Part shown: positions 5,976-12,707 of the stretch, one piece after another
Position numbering within the stretch: the stretch's first letter is position 1
Layout of the letters: the number at the start of each line of letters is the position of its first letter
Source: VFZS01 sp964353255
GTDB taxonomy: Bacteria; Acidobacteriota; Terriglobia; Bryobacterales; Bryobacteraceae
Assembly (NCBI GenBank): GCA_964353255.1
Contig: CAYGVJ010000151.1
Location: forward strand, 1 to 12,738
Length of the DNA stretch: 12,738 nucleotides
Direction of reading: 5' to 3'
Program-made: the position numbers and the translations under genes
Notes under the pieces: generated by a model
The model's input: the letters and a program-made list of their open reading frames with translations, nothing else
The model's database searches: none
Told to the model about the DNA's origin: nothing

Positions 5976-6817
5976 CAGCCCACCTGCTTCACTATCTGGT
6001 CTCCCAGCTTGATGGTTCGTTTTCTGGGCACCCGCGTGGCGGGACAGATGCTCCAGCACTGGCCGCAACCGGTGCACTTGGACTCGTCCACGAACCTCGC
6101 TTTCCTCCTTACCTTGACCTTGAAGTTGCCGATGTACCCGGAGAATCCGCTCACCTCGCTGTAACTCAGCAGCTTGATGTTTTCCCGTTGCCCCACCGAG
6201 ACCATCTTGGGGGTCAGGATGCAGGCCGCGCAGTCCAGCGTGGGGAAGGTCTTGTCGAATTGCCCCATTCGCCCGCCGATGGTCGGCTCGCGCTCCACCA
6301 GGTACACCGTGCTACCCGACTCCGCAATCTCCAGAGCCGCCTGAATGCCCGCGATCCCGGCCCCCACCACCAGCACGTTGGGGTTGATCTCCGCGCGCAG
6401 CGGCTCCAGCGGCTGATGCAGCGCCACCCGCCGGACCGCCGCCATGACCAGGGCCTTGGCCTTTTGCGTGGCCATACCCACATCGTCGTGGATCCAGGAG
6501 CAGTGCTCGCGGATGTTGGCGATCTGGACCAGGTACCGGTTGAGGCCGGCTTTCATGGCGGCTTTTCGGAAGGTCAGCTCGTGCATCAGCGGCGAGCAGG
6601 CCGCCACCACCACCCGGTTGACGCCGAGTTGTTGAATATCCTCCCTGATCAGCGCCTGCCCGGGGTCGGAACACATGAACTTGTAGTCCCTGGCAATCAA
6701 CACCCCGGGAGCGTGGGAGATGAACTCGCGAACTGCGCTCACATTCACGGTCCCGGCGATGTTCAGCCCGCAGTGGCAGATGTAAACCCCGATGCGCGGG
6801 TGCCCGTTCTGTTCCAT
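5975..6817 (-). CDS. hdrA: Short HdrA-like flavoprotein: N-terminal half of heterodisulfide reductase subunit A
   Basis: A 280-residue homologue of the N-terminal half of HdrA, the FAD and Fe-S subunit that can bifurcate electrons. Visible: the HdrA-specific N-terminal element YICHCGLNIAGTVNV (12-26; C14, C16), further Cys at 49, 74 and 106, a Rossmann FAD motif VVGAGIAGIQAA (150-161) ending in the acidic VERE (174-177), the HdrA signature TLDCAACILTPKM (193-205) and one [4Fe-4S] motif CTGCGQCWSICP (248-259). The protein stops 21 residues later. Full HdrA is usually about 650 residues and continues through a second cluster, the rest of the thioredoxin-reductase-like FAD domain and a C-terminal ferredoxin domain; all are missing. 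The end is a clean TGATG junction to the DRTGG gene, with no HdrA remnant downstream, so this does not look like a recent frameshift. AAGGAGGA precedes the ATG, overlapping the hdrB stop. Partners are HdrB and HdrC immediately upstream. Confidence 0.9.
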   Translation of the reverse strand: MEQNGHPRIGVYICHCGLNIAGTVNVSAVREFISHAPGVLIARDYKFMCSDPGQALIREDIQQLGVNRVVVAACSPLMHELTFRKAAMKAGLNRYLVQIANIREHCSWIHDDVGMATQKAKALVMAAVRRVALHQPLEPLRAEINPNVLVVGAGIAGIQAALEIAESGSTVYLVEREPTIGGRMGQFDKTFPTLDCAACILTPKMVSVGQRENIKLLSYSEVSGFSGYIGNFKVKVRRKARFVDESKCTGCGQCWSICPATRVPRKRTIKLGDQIVKQVG

Positions 6818-6830
6818 CAGCGTCCTCCTT

Positions 6831-7703
6831 CTATGCCGCTGCCGGCGGCAGCGCCGCTTTCAGCGGGATAAGGTTCCTTTGCAGTCCCAGTTCGGTCTCC
6901 GAACAGCCCAGCGCCAGCCCCAGCAGTTGGGTGAAGTACAGCACCGGGACTTGGTAGGACGTCCCGAAAGCCCGGTTCACCTGCTTCTGGTAGGCCTCCA
7001 CGTTCATCTGGCACAGCGGGCAGGTGGTCACGATGCAATCGGCGCCGTTCTCGGAGGCGCACTCCAGCAGGTCCTTGATCAACTGGAGGCACACTTTCGG
7101 GAAGGTGGTCATGAGCATCCCCCCGCAGCAGCGCGTCTTCAGGGGGAAGTAAGCGCACCGCGCGCCCAGGGCCTCGAACAGTTGATCCATGGCCGTCGGG
7201 AACTCGTAGTGATCGAAGCCGCGCTCCGGCCGCACGATCTGGCAGCCGTAGTAGGGGGCCACCGTCAGCGGCTCCAGGCGCCGCTTGGCCGCCCGCGCGA
7301 TGGCCTCCAGCCCGACCACGTGCACCAGCACGTCCAGCGGGTGGCGGATCGCTACGCTCAAGTCGTATCGCAGGCCCGCCTCCCCCAGCACCCGGTCCAC
7401 TTTCTCTTTCAGCTCCGGGCTCTCGCGCAGGAAGCGGTTAGTCTTCAGCAGCACCGTGTAGCAGGCGCTGCACGGCGCCACCAGCTCCCGGCTCCCGTTC
7501 CGCTCCGCCAGCGCCAGGTTGCGCGCGCTGATGGCCAGCGAGGTGGTCTCGTCCACGCTCATGTACATGGTGGCGCCACAGCAGTTCCAATCCTCTAGCT
7601 CGCTGAGCTTGATCCCCAGGGCGGAAAACACCGCCCGCAGGCTCTCGTCATAGGGCTTCCCGGCAGACTCCAGGCTGCACCCGGGGTAGTAGAGGTATTC
7701 CAT
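6831..7703 (-). CDS. hdrB: HdrB-like subunit with two CCG domains
   Basis: A 290-residue protein with the two cysteine-rich CCG domains that define HdrB. The first has C9 (YYPGCS), C41-C42 (NCCGA), C78 and C81 (CSAC). The second has C154 (YYGCQ), C192-C193 (RCCGG), C228 and C231 (CPLCQ). In methanogen HdrB such motifs bind the noncubane [4Fe-4S] clusters that cleave the CoM-S-S-CoB disulfide. In bacteria that lack those coenzymes the substrate of HdrB homologues is usually unknown; disulfides, ferredoxin-like partners or other carriers have been suggested. Both motifs are complete here, so the catalytic clusters are probably formed. The gene starts 13 nt after hdrC, with AAGGGGG as the ribosome binding site, and is followed by the short hdrA. 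The alanine/proline-rich tail ending ALPPAAA is not conserved sequence that I recognise. Confidence 0.95.
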   Translation of the reverse strand: MEYLYYPGCSLESAGKPYDESLRAVFSALGIKLSELEDWNCCGATMYMSVDETTSLAISARNLALAERNGSRELVAPCSACYTVLLKTNRFLRESPELKEKVDRVLGEAGLRYDLSVAIRHPLDVLVHVVGLEAIARAAKRRLEPLTVAPYYGCQIVRPERGFDHYEFPTAMDQLFEALGARCAYFPLKTRCCGGMLMTTFPKVCLQLIKDLLECASENGADCIVTTCPLCQMNVEAYQKQVNRAFGTSYQVPVLYFTQLLGLALGCSETELGLQRNLIPLKAALPPAAA

Positions 7704-7716
7704 CGTCAGGCCCCCT

Positions 7717-8382
7717 TCAGGACTGCGCGGGTCCTACCGCGCGGTAGCCCACCATGGTCTGGTCGTATTCCACTACTTCCTTCTCCCGCGGGAGCTCCAG
7801 GGCCTTCGAGGCCGCCAGGATCTTCCGGATGGCCGCCACTCCCCGGATCTTGGAGGGGAACAGTGCGATTCGTCCCTTCCGGAACAGCGCCCAGCCCATC
7901 GGCATCATGCGCAGCAGCTCCAGCGGGTTGCGCCTCAGGTAGTACAGGAGCAACAGCAGGATCTCCTGGTTCCTCCCGTAGCGGTTCACCAGGCGCACGA
8001 AGTTCTTCGACAGCACGTAGACCGGCAAGCGGTCCGGATACAGCTTGGCCTCCATGGCGGTCCGCTTCAGCGCATACAGCAGATCAGTGATCTTGATGGC
8101 TTGCGGGCAGCGCGTGGTGCACATGTAGCAGGAGGCGCAGATCCAGATCGTGCGGCTCCGCAGGATCTCCTCGATCTGCCCGGCGCGGAACAGCGCTATC
8201 ACCATGCGCGGGGAGATGTCCATGGCGTAGCTGACCGGGCAGCTTCCGGTGCAGGTCCCGCATTGCAGGCAGCGCGTGATGCGCTCGGCGCCCGGCACCA
8301 GGTGCGTTTGCTCCAGGAAGGTCCGGCGCAGTTCCCGTTCCGACGCCGGCAGAGCGCCCGGAATTCCGTGTGTGGCTTTCAC
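7717..8382 (-). CDS. hdrC: HdrC-like subunit with two [4Fe-4S] clusters, first gene of the operon
   Basis: A 221-residue iron-sulfur protein. Two ferredoxin-type motifs are complete: C38, C41, C44, C48 (CLQCGTCTGSCP) and C82, C85, C88, C92 (CASCYMCTTRCP). Their spacing is typical of HdrC, which passes electrons between HdrA and HdrB. The C-terminal 110 residues are basic, leucine- and arginine-rich and extend past the core HdrC fold, with LLLLLYYLRRNPLELLRMMP (143-162) as a hydrophobic helix. I do not call it a membrane anchor: it is short and interrupted by charges, and HdrB/HdrA are soluble. The start codon is GTG at 8382, supported by AAGGAGG 5 nt upstream. It is the first gene after a 184-nt gap containing a candidate promoter. 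A name such as 4Fe-4S dicluster protein would also fit, but the immediate hdrB neighbour settles it. Confidence 0.93.
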   Translation of the reverse strand: MKATHGIPGALPASERELRRTFLEQTHLVPGAERITRCLQCGTCTGSCPVSYAMDISPRMVIALFRAGQIEEILRSRTIWICASCYMCTTRCPQAIKITDLLYALKRTAMEAKLYPDRLPVYVLSKNFVRLVNRYGRNQEILLLLLYYLRRNPLELLRMMPMGWALFRKGRIALFPSKIRGVAAIRKILAASKALELPREKEVVEYDQTMVGYRAVGPAQS

Positions 8383-8459
8383 CTCGCCTCCTTCAATGCC
8401 CCCGCCCCAGGGTCAACGCTCCAGGCTGGGCCGCCCCGGCGTTCGGGGACCAAGCCTCG

Positions 8460-8488
8460 ATACTAAACCAAAATCAACACCAGGACAA
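8460..8488 (-). promoter_or_regulatory. Candidate sigma70-type promoter for the hdr/hydrogenase operon
   Basis: On the minus strand, TTGTCC (8488-8483) is followed after exactly 17 nt by TAGTAT (8465-8460). Each hexamer matches the housekeeping consensus at four of six positions. Transcription would start near 8453 and give a leader of about 70 nt before the GTG of hdrC. It lies in the only sizeable gap upstream of the twelve-gene run, which makes the position plausible. The match is moderate and could be chance; no operator is recognised. Confidence 0.4.
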
Positions 8489-8503
8489 CTGCCGGAGACG
8501 GCT

Positions 8504-8538
8504 CCAAAAGAGGATCAAGAGGCCCCTTTTTCTTTTGG
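8504..8538. repeat. 8-bp perfect inverted repeat downstream of alr
   Basis: CCAAAAGA at 8504-8511 is the exact reverse complement of TCTTTTGG at 8531-8538, with a 19-nt loop; G-T pairs could add a few steps inward. It lies 28-62 nt past the alr stop. No T-tract follows on either strand, so it is not a standard intrinsic terminator. It may be a weak transcript-end structure or a protein-binding palindrome upstream of the candidate hdr promoter. Confidence 0.35.
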
Positions 8539-8566
8539 CGGCGCGCGACGGAGCTGGTGCGGGAAC

Positions 8567-9688
8567 TTATACGTACACCCGCTTGACCCGCGCGCTGATG
8601 GCGCACAGGATGGCGTAGGAGATCGTTCCGGCCGCGCGGGCGATCTGCTGGGCGTCCAGCGTCACGCCGCCTTCGCTGCCCAGCAGCGTCGCCGCGTCGC
8701 CGGGCCGAAGGCCGGGGCACTCCGTCACGTCGATGGTCGTCAGGTCCATCGAAACGGCGCCCAGAATCGGCACGAGCTTCCCGGCGGCGATCACCTTGCC
8801 CCGGTTCGACAGCCGGTGCGAAACCCCGTCGGCGTAGCCCACCGCCAGCACCGCGATACGCATCGGGCGGGGCGCGCGAAACATCCCTCCATAGCCGATC
8901 AGCGCTCCCTCGGGAACGTCTTTCAGCGTCAGCACGCTGGCCCTCCAGGCCAGCGCCGGCTTCACCTCCAGAATGCGCCGCGGCGCCTCGCCCCGCGCCG
9001 GAGAGATGTACCCGTAGAGCGCGTGTCCGGGCCGCACCATGTTGCCCCACGCCTCCCGGCGCCCGTAGGCAATCGGGTTCGTGCTGGCCATGTGCCAGTA
9101 GGCCGGCGCGATCCCCGCCCGGCGCAATCCCGCGCGGAATTCCTCGAAGCCCTTGACCTGCTCGCCGGTCTGGGCGCTCGCGTAATCGGCGGAGGAGGCG
9201 AAGTGCGTCATCAGGCCCTCCAGGCGCGCGTGCGTCGCCCCTCGAATAGCCGCCGCCGCTTCCTGCGGCGCGCCCCGCGTCCCCAGGCGCCCCATCCCCG
9301 TGTCGATCTTGAGGTGATAGGGCAGCGCCCGCTCAGCCGCCCGCGCCGCCTCGTCCACGGCCCGCAGGTCGGCCAGGTCCTGGACCACCGGGGTGAGGCC
9401 GTACTCGAGGAGGGCCGCGCCCGTCCGGGCCAGGTTGTCGGCCATCACCAGGATGCGGGCCCCTATGCCGGCCTGGCGCAGCGCCACGCCTTCCTCCACT
9501 GAGCTGACCGCCAGCCAGCAGGCGCCCTCGGCGGCGAGTATGCGGGAGACCTCGATTGCGCCGTGCCCGTAAGCGTCCGCCTTGACCACGGCCATGACTT
9601 CGACCTCCGGGCCCACTGCCCGTCGGACCGCCCGGAAGTTCTCCGCGATCTGCTGCCGCGAGACCTCGACCCAGGTACGGTATGTCAT
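8567..9688 (-). CDS. alr: Alanine racemase
   Basis: A 373-residue PLP-dependent alanine racemase that interconverts L- and D-alanine for peptidoglycan; cytoplasmic homodimer. The PLP-lysine motif is AVVKADAYGHGA (33-44) with K36, near the N-terminus as usual. The catalytic tyrosine of the opposite base is Y266 in IGYGGMF (264-270). Other family elements are LKIDTGMGRLG (126-136), LMTHFASSAD (159-168), NMVRPGHALYGY (216-227) and GAVSMDLTTID (310-320). Length is normal and the gene looks intact. The start at ATG 9688 (MTYRTWVEVS) is where the conserved fold begins. The frame stays open a further 93 nt upstream, but that part is not racemase-like. No strong ribosome binding site is visible; GGGGTG lies directly before the ATG. 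It faces away from the glycosyltransferases and is probably transcribed separately from the hdr operon, with a 184-nt gap between them. Confidence 0.97.
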   Translation of the reverse strand: MTYRTWVEVSRQQIAENFRAVRRAVGPEVEVMAVVKADAYGHGAIEVSRILAAEGACWLAVSSVEEGVALRQAGIGARILVMADNLARTGAALLEYGLTPVVQDLADLRAVDEAARAAERALPYHLKIDTGMGRLGTRGAPQEAAAAIRGATHARLEGLMTHFASSADYASAQTGEQVKGFEEFRAGLRRAGIAPAYWHMASTNPIAYGRREAWGNMVRPGHALYGYISPARGEAPRRILEVKPALAWRASVLTLKDVPEGALIGYGGMFRAPRPMRIAVLAVGYADGVSHRLSNRGKVIAAGKLVPILGAVSMDLTTIDVTECPGLRPGDAATLLGSEGGVTLDAQQIARAAGTISYAILCAISARVKRVYV

Positions 9689-9843
9689 CACCCCATTATT
9701 GGCACGCTCCGGCTGGCATGCCGGATTCCCGCCTGGGCGCGCCGCCGGCCGGAGTGTAAAATGGTTCGGTGCCGGACGCATGACAGGAAGGCCGGCTCAA
9801 TCATCACGGTGCTATGAGCTCTCATCCCTTTGAGGAGCCGGCC
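9689..9843. other. Divergent intergenic region between alr and the glycosyltransferase genes
   Basis: This 155-nt region must hold the start signals for both the minus-strand alr and the plus-strand glycosyltransferases. It is GC-rich, with a palindromic patch around 9709-9724 (CCGGC...GCCGG enclosing GGCATGCC). On the plus strand TAAAAT at 9757-9762 resembles a -10 box, but no matching -35 lies at the right distance. I therefore do not call a promoter. No small gene is supported. Confidence 0.45.
9832..9837 (+). promoter_or_regulatory. Ribosome binding site that sets the start of the first glycosyltransferase
   Basis: GAGGAG lies 6 nt before the ATG at 9844. The alternative in-frame ATG at 9814 has no purine-rich site at proper distance, and choosing it would put this Shine-Dalgarno sequence inside the coding region. 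The start at 9844 is therefore preferred. Confidence 0.6.
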
Positions 9844-10650
9844 ATGATCGCGGGCCATCGTGCCGAGCTCCCCGATTTGTCCCAGGACCTCACCGTCTTT
9901 GTCACAACCGTTGGTGACGAGGCGAATTTCAACGACTGCATGGCTCACCTGGAGAGACAGAACGCCCGTTTTCGTTTCGAGATCATCGACCATGTTGCAC
10001 CCTTGTCGGCGGCGTTTCAGGAGATGCTGGATCGCTGCGCGACCCCTTACTACATCCAGGTCGATGAGGACATGCTGCTGTTTCCACACGCGGTCCAGGC
10101 CTTGCACGGCCTCATGGCGGCAGCGCCCGAGAAGGCCGCCATGGTTTGCGCGCCGCTGTGGGATTGCGATGTGAACCATTCGCTCTACGGGCTGAAAATA
10201 TACCGCCACCAGGTGGTTCGGCAGTTTCCTTACGAGAACGTCTTCAGTTGCGAGCGCATGCAAATCCGCAGGTTACAGGAAGCCGGGTACGACATCTCGT
10301 TTCTGCCCCTGGGGCCGCGTGAGAGCTGTCTCGGGGAACACGGAAAACACTACACCCCGCGGACCATCTTCACCCGCTGGCGAAGACTGATGCGGAAACG
10401 GCGCCGCTACGGGAACCATTGTGCGCGAGGCGTGCCTGGACCGCGGTTCCTGCTGGAACGCTACCTGAACATGAACGAACCCCTCCACTTTTATGCCCTG
10501 CTCGGGGCGATCAGCGGCCTGGTTGGAGATCTGCCCCCCGATCGGGAGCTGGACTACCGCGAGCAGAACCCCGACTTTGAACGCCTGACCGAGCATTTCG
10601 CGCCGGGCCAGACGGGCGCCAAGCCCAGCGACGACGACGGCCGGTTATAG
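9844..10650 (+). CDS. GT-A-like glycosyltransferase, family 2-related
   Basis: A 268-residue putative glycosyltransferase. The N-terminal part has a strand LTVFVTTVGD (16-25) followed by a helix, as in nucleotide-sugar-binding GT-A folds. ATPYYIQVDEDMLLFP (66-81) carries the DxD-type metal/nucleotide motif (DED at 74-76). A second conserved-looking segment, APLWDCDVNHSLYGLKIYR, is at 103-121. The C-terminal third contains a basic stretch RWRRLMRKRRRYG (178-190) that may contact membrane lipid or acceptor, but no transmembrane helix or signal peptide is visible. It lacks the usual N-terminal PxYN start of classic GT2 enzymes, so the family call is tentative. It is the first gene of three plus-strand glycosyltransferases and lies 10 nt before the next, so they are probably one operon for a surface glycan or glycolipid. 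Sugar and acceptor are unknown. Confidence 0.7.
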   Translation: MIAGHRAELPDLSQDLTVFVTTVGDEANFNDCMAHLERQNARFRFEIIDHVAPLSAAFQEMLDRCATPYYIQVDEDMLLFPHAVQALHGLMAAAPEKAAMVCAPLWDCDVNHSLYGLKIYRHQVVRQFPYENVFSCERMQIRRLQEAGYDISFLPLGPRESCLGEHGKHYTPRTIFTRWRRLMRKRRRYGNHCARGVPGPRFLLERYLNMNEPLHFYALLGAISGLVGDLPPDRELDYREQNPDFERLTEHFAPGQTGAKPSDDDGRL

Positions 10651-10660
10651 GGCAGGCAGG

Positions 10661-11476
10661 ATGACCCCGGCGGCAACCCTCATCATCCCGTTGCTGAACC
10701 AGGTGGACGCTTGGCTTGACCAGGCGGTCCGCTCGGCGCTGGCGCAGACCGTGCCGTGTGAGGTCATCGTCGTCATTTCCGCGAGGATGGGACAGTCCAA
10801 CCGGGAGACCTTGGCCCTGCTCCAGCGCGACTTCCCTGGGCTGAGCATTACCCAGCCGCCGAGGGAAGGCTTCGCCGCCGGCTTGAACCACGGAATCCAG
10901 TCGGCCTCCACGGAGAGGGTTGGCCTCTTGCTCTCGGACGACTGGCTCGAACCTGCGGCCGTGGAAGAGTCTCTGCGGCACTGCGCAGACATCGTCTCCA
11001 CAGGCAGGACCCTCTACGCCGCCGACGGGATGACCCCCCTTGAACCGGCGCCCCGCATTCTCACCAAAGAGGCATACGACCGCCAGCCGGACCTGGAGCG
11101 CCAGGCCAAGTGGTTGGGCCATTTCCTCCTGTTCCAGAAGCGTAAAGTGCTGGAGGTCGGCGGCCTCGATGAGTCGCTCGGCGACTCACCGGGCATCGAC
11201 GACTACGATCTCCTCTGGACCCTGCTCGAGCACGGGGCCAGCGTGAGCATCGTCGAGAAGAGCCTTTACAACTACCGAGACCATGCCGGGGACCGCCTCA
11301 CCACGCGCCGGCGCGAGGATATGATCGCGACGATGAAGAGAATCCTCGCCAAGCACCACATCGCGGGCCGGCGCGCGGAAGAACTTCTCGCCCAGCATGC
11401 AAGGTGGTTCGGCAGACCGATGTATGAAGTTATGAGAGATGCTCCCGGCTGGCCTCCCCGGGCTGGGGCAAGATGA
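10661..11476 (+). CDS. Glycosyltransferase family 2
   Basis: A 271-residue GT-A glycosyltransferase. The N-terminal strand-loop ATLIIPLLNQVDAWLDQAVR (4-23) is the family 2 start, and EVIVVIS (34-40) is the second strand, although the usual DDGS that follows is replaced by ARMGQS. GFAAGLNHGIQSAS (70-83) matches the family G-x-x-x-A-x-N-x-G segment, and LLLSDDWLEP (89-98) holds the DxD-type motif. KVLEVGGLDESLGDSPGIDDYDLLWTLLEHGA, in the C-terminal half, is the acceptor-region block with the ED/DD-type catalytic base (IDDYDL) expected in GT2. No membrane segment is seen. The start ATG at 10661 has a weak GGCAGG site. It is co-directional with its neighbours and ends 10 nt before the next start, consistent with a polysaccharide assembly operon. 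Specificity cannot be predicted. Confidence 0.9.
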   Translation: MTPAATLIIPLLNQVDAWLDQAVRSALAQTVPCEVIVVISARMGQSNRETLALLQRDFPGLSITQPPREGFAAGLNHGIQSASTERVGLLLSDDWLEPAAVEESLRHCADIVSTGRTLYAADGMTPLEPAPRILTKEAYDRQPDLERQAKWLGHFLLFQKRKVLEVGGLDESLGDSPGIDDYDLLWTLLEHGASVSIVEKSLYNYRDHAGDRLTTRRREDMIATMKRILAKHHIAGRRAEELLAQHARWFGRPMYEVMRDAPGWPPRAGAR

Positions 11477-11486
11477 TGCCTTGAGT

Positions 11487-12701
11487 ATGCCCAACCTGCT
11501 GTTTGTCAGTCCCGTCGTGCCGGCTCCGACCGGCGGCGGGAGCCCCATGCGGGCGGGGATGTTCCTCGAGGCCCTGGCCGAGCATCACGCCATCTTTCTG
11601 TTCGTGGTCCCGGTGTTGGGCATGGCGCCGATCGAACAGACGCTGCCGTTTGCCTCCAGGTGGTGCCGGCGCATCGCGGTGCACTTCCCGAGACCGGGGA
11701 GCGGTCCCGCGCCGGATCCGCGCCAGCAGGCTGCCGGAGGCGAGTCGTATCCCAAACAGATCCGGGAGCGGCTGGGGGCGGAGGACGCGTTCCCCGACCC
11801 GCGGCAGGTGTTCGATGAGGTGCGCTTCGAGACCGTGCACGTGTTTCGCATTTACATGGCGCCCTTCGTCGATCCGTACTTGCGCATGGCGCGGGCGGAG
11901 CGGCCGCTCTGCGTTTTGGATCTGGATGATTACGAATCCCAGGTCCGACAGCGGATCGCTGACATGCTGGAGAGCCAGGGCGATCACACACGCAGCGACA
12001 GGGTGCGTTCAGAGTCGCTGAGGTACCGCCGGCTTGAGGAAGAGTACCTGCCGCTGTTCGAGAGAGTCTACGTGTGCAGCGAGCAGGACCGGGCTGCCAT
12101 CTCTCGACGTTACGACTGCGGCGCTGTGACCGTCGTCCCGAATGCCGTGCGCATCCCGGAGATCCAGGCCGTCAACCGGGCCGCGGATCCGTTCACGCTG
12201 CTTTTCATCGGCACGATGAACTACGAGCCCAACGAAGACGCCGCCGTGTTCTTCTGCGCGGAGATCTTGCCCTTGCTTCGCCAGCGTGCGACCAGGTCCT
12301 TCCGGGTCGTCATCGCCGGCCGGCGTCCGCCCCCGCGCGTTATGGCGCTCGCCTCCAATCCGGAAGTGACCGTAACGGGGGAGGTGGCCGAGGTCGGCGG
12401 CTACTACCGGGACGCCGACGCTGTCATCGTCCCACTGCGCGCTGGCGGCGGCACGCGCATCAAGATCCTGGAGGCGTGTAGCTATCGGCGACCGGTCGTG
12501 TCCACCCGCATCGGGGCCGAGGGTCTGGAAGTCTCGCCGGGGAGGGAGTTACTGGTGGCGGATTGCGCTGAGGAGTTTGCGGAGCGCTGCCTCTTTCTGA
12601 TGCAGGAACCCGAGGAAGCCCGGCGGCTGGCGGATCGGGGCTTTGACTGGGTCCAGGCCCGCCACACTCTGGAGGCGGTTAAGCCGAAGTTCCACCCCTG
12701 A
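11487..12701 (+). CDS. Glycosyltransferase family 4 (GT-B fold)
   Basis: A 404-residue GT-B enzyme. The N-terminal Rossmann domain opens with LLFVSPVVPAPTGGGSPMRA (4-23), the acceptor-side glycine loop of family 4. LDLDDYES (144-151) and VYVCSEQD (194-201) are typical of this group. The C-terminal donor domain starts at FTLLFIGTMNYEPNEDAAVF (236-255) and contains VIVPLRAGGGTRIKILEA (313-330), with E329 in the nucleotide-sugar-binding E-x7-E region, followed by RRPVVSTRIGAEGL. Length is normal. I chose the ATG at 11487 because the fold begins there. The frame is open upstream to 11439, but that part lies inside the preceding gene and is not family-like. No strong ribosome binding site is visible, so coupling to the upstream gene (10 nt away) is likely. 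The product probably works on a lipid-linked or surface glycan; the sugar is unknown. Confidence 0.93.
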   Translation: MPNLLFVSPVVPAPTGGGSPMRAGMFLEALAEHHAIFLFVVPVLGMAPIEQTLPFASRWCRRIAVHFPRPGSGPAPDPRQQAAGGESYPKQIRERLGAEDAFPDPRQVFDEVRFETVHVFRIYMAPFVDPYLRMARAERPLCVLDLDDYESQVRQRIADMLESQGDHTRSDRVRSESLRYRRLEEEYLPLFERVYVCSEQDRAAISRRYDCGAVTVVPNAVRIPEIQAVNRAADPFTLLFIGTMNYEPNEDAAVFFCAEILPLLRQRATRSFRVVIAGRRPPPRVMALASNPEVTVTGEVAEVGGYYRDADAVIVPLRAGGGTRIKILEACSYRRPVVSTRIGAEGLEVSPGRELLVADCAEEFAERCLFLMQEPEEARRLADRGFDWVQARHTLEAVKPKFHP

Positions 12702-12707
12702 TGGCAT

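Larger units (their letters stand above)
8383..8566 (-). other. Intergenic region between alr and the hdr operon, likely 5' leader
   Basis: This 184-nt gap has no convincing coding frame. Read on the minus strand it holds, in order, an 8-bp inverted repeat just after the alr stop, a candidate promoter, a small GC hairpin (CCCCG/CGGGG with a 5-nt loop, plus-strand arms 8434-8438 and 8444-8448), and the hdrC ribosome binding site. Base composition around 8461-8515 is richer in A/T than the flanking genes, as expected of a promoter region. No riboswitch or tRNA is recognisable. Confidence 0.6.

Noticed and set aside
5622..6400. Frameshifted remainder of HdrA after the short hdrA stop
   Set aside because: The sequence downstream of the stop encodes a complete DRTGG protein, and no second FAD half or ferredoxin domain is visible in other frames.
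8504..8538. Intrinsic terminator for alr
   Set aside because: The inverted repeat has a 19-nt loop and is not followed by a T-tract on either strand.
8249..9502. Plus-strand open frame of 417 codons opposite alr and the hdrC start
   Set aside because: It crosses the intergenic gap and overlaps a complete alanine racemase; its translation is low-complexity and Arg/His-rich.
9689..9781. Upstream extension of alanine racemase to an ATG at 9781
   Set aside because: The extra 31 residues are not racemase-like, and the family fold begins at MTYRTWVEVS.
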